A stretch of 64,000 nucleotides of DNA, from the NCBI GenBank assembly GCA_910585965.1, contig CAJUHH010000016.1, positions 18,812-82,811 on the forward strand. The letters are read 5' to 3'. The position numbers were made by a program, and so were the translations under genes. Below, piece after piece: positions 61,201-64,000 of the stretch; position 1 is the first letter of the stretch; every line of letters starts with the position of its first letter. The DNA comes from an uncultured Lachnospiraceae bacterium. GTDB lineage: Bacteria; Bacillota; Clostridia; Lachnospirales; Lachnospiraceae. Below the pieces are notes generated by a model that ran no database searches, was not told where the DNA came from, and was given only the letters and a program-made list of their open reading frames with translations.

Positions 61201-61577
61201 TACCGATAGACCTGGTAATTGTTCGCCGCATTGGTTTCGATCACCGTGCCGAGCAGAAACGACCTTTCTTCTGCCCCGTCGTAATACTCCAGCACGATAT
61301 GGCTGTATACATTCGGAACCTTGTCGGCAGGGCGCATATAGGTACCGGCTGTGGCATCCAAAAGCCCCCTCGTATAAGACGAAAGCGTCCGGCTTCCCTT
61401 GCTTTCCGACGATTTGTTGAATACCGTGTCGCCATATGCCGCGTATTTGATGGCATCCAGCATCACCGATTTCCCGTTTCCGTTTTTTCCGGCAATTAAA
61501 GTAAAAAATCCAATCGGGGCTGTCACATGCGCGAACCCGTACCAGTTGATCAAACGTATTTTTTTCAGCAAAATCAT
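58263..61577 (-). CDS. jetC: Wadjet protein JetC (SMC-like ATPase)
   Basis: JetC is the MukB/SMC-like motor that extrudes DNA loops. The 1104-residue protein has an N-terminal ATPase half with Walker A GKNGNGKSVMLDAI at 30-43, then roughly 600 residues of coiled coil broken by a hinge-like domain (about 480-600), and a C-terminal half with the signature-like NSGAEVQIPYLLILCAALLL and Walker B LAFIDEPFAKMD at about 1031-1041. Both nucleotide-binding halves appear intact. It overlaps jetB by 4 nt (ATGA) and jetD by 14 nt. Confidence 0.94.
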   Translation of the reverse strand: MILLKKIRLINWYGFAHVTAPIGFFTLIAGKNGNGKSVMLDAIKYAAYGDTVFNKSSESKGSRTLSSYTRGLLDATAGTYMRPADKVPNVYSHIVLEYYDGAEERSFLLGTVIETNAANNYQVYRYVMDKKTLDEVGHTYEEQGRTLPYTASALQKRYQLILLNKEQGIPRFMQMTGLKLNMKQMPTYLRKLRGIMSYDPDAKIDRFIRESVLEEKNVDFAKLIEAKGNIERLNQTFQMIEGEIEELDGILSGYDTYENEKNRLLADDIKTVYKGVRDLEAGIERDGREKELAEQKKEEAALALDVLSGRMKELEERLIQARVSLNQLDSARMIAAEERHLSELHVREKELFQKRDSLELFQTKISEIIHMFAEKNKPIKKKEILSSLCGREYSSVEKERAVNELKRQMDEFYDEYVERLGRIKAELGELDQKLGVQAELLEACRKHRNAYQQIPEYVGLRDEINREFEKRKIAEKAMFACEYVIGLEKEEWRDAIETFLGPRRYTILVEPKYYDIADDVLNRSRYRYAHLFNTKLLMKKEIKVEEDSAVHMLEIRNFVAQKYFDFQLGRMHAVDIGKVRDYENAISKEGRVSVAMDSYFLRFEKLRFYYLGQKTFELNRIRAEKEIKRLQGEKTELLAQQTELEFGKNRLNGDKGFFREYDYDAAEEYQKTVDMRKSSEKQLKQLKQAQKNNREFMELSQMVEKLSVEKEAVRREQEGKITQESELRTRIGVYKSRIADKSEELQKQKKQWKEYEIEFYPIVKRAVEAYDKFVENGQQGAGGLLSPETRGRLSRSIEQHKKELIGLQSAYNSRHPEGSLPVDTSGRQEYAARRDRIWMDSLQEIRQKLEEQTRRYEDIFKNEFVLTILNACEKAREDLKQINGELAKLHFSEKYEFDIHYVKDGSEYARILEYARYLDEREQLGSSDGQMTFSMFTKVSDEEGEALEQELKRIINRIIEKNSEEAIARFADYRNYMTYEILISNQNLSRAKLSRQIGFNSGAEVQIPYLLILCAALLLIYNQRVNSTRLAFIDEPFAKMDPGNVRVMLDFMKRQKMQVIFCSPDKTESIGNECEVILPVLRVRADSMQMGVIQFHEEKAYDGL

Positions 61578-62239
61578 AGTTCTTCCTCCTCGAAATCAAC
61601 TGGTATTTCTTCCAAAGGATTGTTTTCCACCGTTTCCTCTTCTCCCTCGTCCTTTTCTTCTTCCTTCAAATATTCCTTTACCACCGTCCGGAACTGCGGA
61701 ATATCCCATCCAAACTGCAGCGAAGGATAAAGCTCGATTTTCATATCTTCCCCGTCTTCGTCCTCCGCATAATTAATCAAACTGTACTTTTTAAAGAGCC
61801 GGAACGCCGCATTCAGCTCCGTCCGCACCGGCATCACGCCAAAAGATTTAATCTTATCGATCAAATCCCCTTTCAACACAAAGTTTCCCTCGCTATATCC
61901 CACATTTTCCAGATAAATCTTCCACAGCACAAGAAGGAGATGATATTGCAGGGTCGTAAACGTGACTACATTTGCCCGCTTGAGTCCCACCGTCTCCTCA
62001 TCCTCCTCGCTGGCGACCAGCATGCATACCCCCGTCTTATCATCCACCAGCAGATCAAAACCGATCATGCGCAAATACTCTGACACATCCTGTCGGTTGG
62101 ATTCCCTGGACAAAAAAGCATATAATTTTTCATCCTTATCCCTCAAAATAAACGTTGACTCCAGCAGCTTGCGGATGCTCCGCTTAAAAATATGGCCGCT
62201 TTCTTCTTTTATCGTCAGCTGCAAATGAATATCGCTCAT
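61574..62239 (-). CDS. jetB: Wadjet protein JetB (MukE-like, DUF4194)
   Basis: A 221-residue winged-helix protein of the DUF4194/JetB group. The segment LLVDDKTGVCMLVASEEDEET and VVTFTTLQYHLLLVLWKIYLE belong to the conserved core, and the C-terminus is highly acidic (EEEKDEGEEETVENN). In Wadjet, JetB dimers bridge JetA and JetC like MukE in MukBEF. It overlaps jetA and jetC by 4 nt each. Confidence 0.9.
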   Translation of the reverse strand: MSDIHLQLTIKEESGHIFKRSIRKLLESTFILRDKDEKLYAFLSRESNRQDVSEYLRMIGFDLLVDDKTGVCMLVASEEDEETVGLKRANVVTFTTLQYHLLLVLWKIYLENVGYSEGNFVLKGDLIDKIKSFGVMPVRTELNAAFRLFKKYSLINYAEDEDGEDMKIELYPSLQFGWDIPQFRTVVKEYLKEEEKDEGEEETVENNPLEEIPVDFEEEEL

Positions 62240-63648
62240 GAACCCCTCCTCCTGATCCGAACCTGCCGGATCGCCGCTGCATCCGTCTGTACCATCCCTT
62301 CCCCGAATTCCACTTCATAAGGGAACCCTTCCGTCCCGGAATAAATGATGCTTGCGGCGATCATCATCGCGTCTTCCCTCGTATGTACCAGACAGTCCTC
62401 TACCGATACCATTCTTCTATCCCCCATGAGCCGGTCAAAATATTCTTTGACATTGTCCATGCAGTATTTATCCGGCGTTTCCGTCAGCAGCTCCCTTGTC
62501 AGGCGTTCTTTTTCCTCTTCCGAAAGCTCCTCTGACAATATTCCCGCATGGCTCATATTCGGATTGGCCTTTTTCCTCCTCTGGAAAGACTTCTTCCCTA
62601 TAAATCCTACCGACATCAGGCGGTGCGAACTGGCGATCTGCTTCAGCGCCAGCTCCCTGTCTTCCTCATCCAATTCTTTTAACAACAGCAATATGCGGTC
62701 CAGTTCATGTTCCAGATTGCCGCCCCCGCTTAAGACCATCATCATGCGGATCGCATAAAGGTTGTAATACGTATTGATTTTCTTATCGATATAGCCCATT
62801 TCCTGATCGTATTCCAGATTAATGAAACTGTCCAGTTCACCGAACTGACGGTCAATCAGTTCCCTGGCCTGGATTTCGTCCGCATTCTTCAATTTCCCGT
62901 ATTCTTTTATCATCTGCCCGTAAAGCTCTGACCGATGCAGTTTTATAAGCAGATAATTGATTTTGGATATATAAGATGGAATCAGCCCGCTTCTCTTAAT
63001 AAAAAAATAATCGTTAAAGAAACGGTTCAAAAGCTCGTCCTTGATCAGAAACTGCCCGAAACTGTTGGCATCCGACATGCGCATCACCGCCCGCATAATC
63101 TCGCGGATGCTGTCCTTCAAAACTAAAAGCTCATTTTTCAAGTCGCATTCATTTTCAACCAAAGGCACGAGAATATTGGAATAAGGGCGAATTGCTCTGA
63201 CGCTGTCCTTTTCAAAGGAAGACTTAAGAATTTCATAAATAGAAAATATATGGTTCGTAATAGCCCCATTTACATCTCTGTCAAAAATTTTATGTATGGC
63301 ATCGATCAGCTTTCTGCAATAAGCCGATACCGATGCAATATTATCGCCGCTCCGCCCGATCTCCTGGGGGGTGATCCAGCCGCATCTGCGGAAATAACGA
63401 AGAATGGAGGACGCATTTTCCTGCGGCGTCCTGCCGCTGCCTACCTCTTCCCCGATATCTTCCGTTTCCAGCGCATACTGGCAGTTCTGGAGATAAAGGA
63501 TCAGGCAGTGCCTGGCATCCGTTTCATATAATGTGGAAATCTCTTTGGATTTTTCGATCAGCTGGTCGATGCATTCCAAATAGATCTCCCGGTTTTTACA
63601 GCAGAAAGGATTGAAAAACTTATCGTTTACGGGATCTAGTAGGGACAT
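62236..63648 (-). CDS. jetA: Wadjet protein JetA (MukF/kleisin-like, DUF5716-like)
   Basis: JetA is the kleisin subunit that closes the JetC ring. The 470-residue, mostly helical protein matches the JetA variant annotated from DUF5716 rather than the DUF3375 form of the best-studied type I systems, so this is probably another Wadjet type. Recognisable stretches are SLLDPVNDKFFNPFCCKNRE at the N-terminus and YSGTEGFPYEVEFGEGMVQT near the end. It is the first gene of the operon; a promoter lies at 63690-63718 and AGGAG precedes the ATG. Type assignment is less certain than family. Confidence 0.88.
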   Translation of the reverse strand: MSLLDPVNDKFFNPFCCKNREIYLECIDQLIEKSKEISTLYETDARHCLILYLQNCQYALETEDIGEEVGSGRTPQENASSILRYFRRCGWITPQEIGRSGDNIASVSAYCRKLIDAIHKIFDRDVNGAITNHIFSIYEILKSSFEKDSVRAIRPYSNILVPLVENECDLKNELLVLKDSIREIMRAVMRMSDANSFGQFLIKDELLNRFFNDYFFIKRSGLIPSYISKINYLLIKLHRSELYGQMIKEYGKLKNADEIQARELIDRQFGELDSFINLEYDQEMGYIDKKINTYYNLYAIRMMMVLSGGGNLEHELDRILLLLKELDEEDRELALKQIASSHRLMSVGFIGKKSFQRRKKANPNMSHAGILSEELSEEEKERLTRELLTETPDKYCMDNVKEYFDRLMGDRRMVSVEDCLVHTREDAMMIAASIIYSGTEGFPYEVEFGEGMVQTDAAAIRQVRIRRRGS

Positions 63649-63689
63649 TGGTTTTGTTTTCTCCTCTCTGCAATGATGAATATGCCCTC

Positions 63690-63718
63690 ATTATACATAG
63701 TTGCTTTTATTAAGTAAA
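63690..63718 (-). promoter_or_regulatory. Promoter of jetABCD
   Basis: On the minus strand TATAAT (63690-63695) is preceded at 17 nt by TTTACT (63713-63718). The leader is about 40 nt. Confidence 0.7.
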
Positions 63719-63778
63719 GAGCATCCTTGCATGATTTTTAATATTTGTTCTTTTATCAGCTTACTTACAAGGGTTTCT

Positions 63779-64000
63779 TCATTTAAAGATTCTATAATAA
63801 ATCTCCAATTCATCACTTTTCCCACTGATCTGGTCTGTCTTCCGCTCCGAATGCTGATAAGACAAACCACAGGATAAGGCCAGCGCCCTTGAAGCAAGAT
63901 TCCCTGCCCGCGTAGAATAATAAAATTCCTGCCCGCCTAAAGAAATACAGTATTCCATCAATAAACGCAGGATCTGTTTCCCATATCCCCTTCCCACATA
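63779..64000 (-). CDS. GNAT acetyltransferase, partial (5' end outside the window)
   Basis: The frame stays open to the right edge, so only the C-terminal about 73 residues are visible. They contain the acetyl-CoA-binding motif A of GNAT enzymes, YVGRGYGKQILRLLMEYC (pattern R/Q-x2-G-x-G/A), followed by the beta-bulge and motif B region YSTRAGNLASRALALSCGLS. The substrate cannot be predicted. It lies 60 nt upstream of the Wadjet promoter and on the same strand. Confidence 0.8.
   Translation of the reverse strand, partial: YVGRGYGKQILRLLMEYCISLGGQEFYYSTRAGNLASRALALSCGLSYQHSERKTDQISGKSDELEIYYRIFK

Noticed and set aside
63691..63897. 68-codon minus-strand frame near the right edge
   Set aside because: It overlaps the GNAT gene in another frame and covers the jetA promoter; no ribosome site.

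Overview
The window looks like a chromosomal segment of a Clostridia bacterium, most likely a Lachnospiraceae member. The reasons are PolC-type DNA polymerase III, a full set of MEP-pathway genes, AGGAGG-type ribosome sites before nearly every gene, moderate GC with T-rich intergenic regions, two tRNA genes with housekeeping promoters, and family content (Uma2/DUF820, DUF1015, Wadjet with a DUF5716-like JetA). Genus is not resolvable by eye. Almost all genes are on the minus strand; only three small genes near 0.4-1.0 kb and 6.6-6.9 kb are on the plus strand.

Layout from left to right: two small plus-strand genes; Uma2 paralogue 1 behind tRNA-Thr(CGU); an operon DUF1015-glgB-mscS (1.8-6.5 kb); serine biosynthesis serC-serA plus a lipoprotein (7.0-10.6 kb); a branched-chain amino-acid operon leuB-(GT-C membrane glycosyltransferase)-ilvD-ilvB-(L,D-transpeptidase) (11.1-18.6 kb); yajC; a complete homologue of the E. 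coli yhf cluster (yhfZ-Y-U-T-php-S-X-W, 19.7-27.3 kb) sitting between yajC and its usual neighbour tgt; a ComEC-like MBL lipoprotein and two more Uma2 genes; tRNA-Glu(CUC); a response regulator and a CheX-like protein; then the envelope/translation/replication cluster pyrH-frr-uppS-cdsA-dxr-rseP ... ispG-polC (32.6-47.7 kb), interrupted by a PfkB kinase, a class II aldolase, a PP2C phosphatase and a Ser/Thr kinase; an Hpt protein; an oppBCDFA peptide transporter (48.8-54.6 kb); a Cache/HAMP chemoreceptor; and an intact four-gene Wadjet (jetABCD) plasmid-defence operon (57.0-63.6 kb). A GNAT acetyltransferase is cut by the right edge.

The most unusual signal is a family of three large palindromic elements (4-344, 10711-11067, 18857-19201). 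All three share a structured core of 163-179 nt, but each core is enclosed by a long, nearly perfect inverted repeat (81, 97 and 91 nt) whose sequence is different in every copy. A hairpin inside the core also varies between copies while staying largely self-complementary. Each element ends 11-27 nt from the -35 box of a strong sigma-A-like promoter. Conserved core plus copy-private, self-complementary arms fits neither an ordinary MITE nor a terminator, and suggests a structured RNA or a DNA palindrome whose arms are kept identical by copying one arm from the other. No transposase, reverse transcriptase or recombinase is visible in the window.

Metabolically the genes are mostly housekeeping: serine and branched-chain amino-acid synthesis, glycogen branching, isoprenoid and phospholipid precursors, protein export, tRNA queuosine modification and DNA replication. 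The yhf cluster (a catabolic-looking set with its own GntR-like regulator and two matching operators) and Wadjet are the clear accessory modules.
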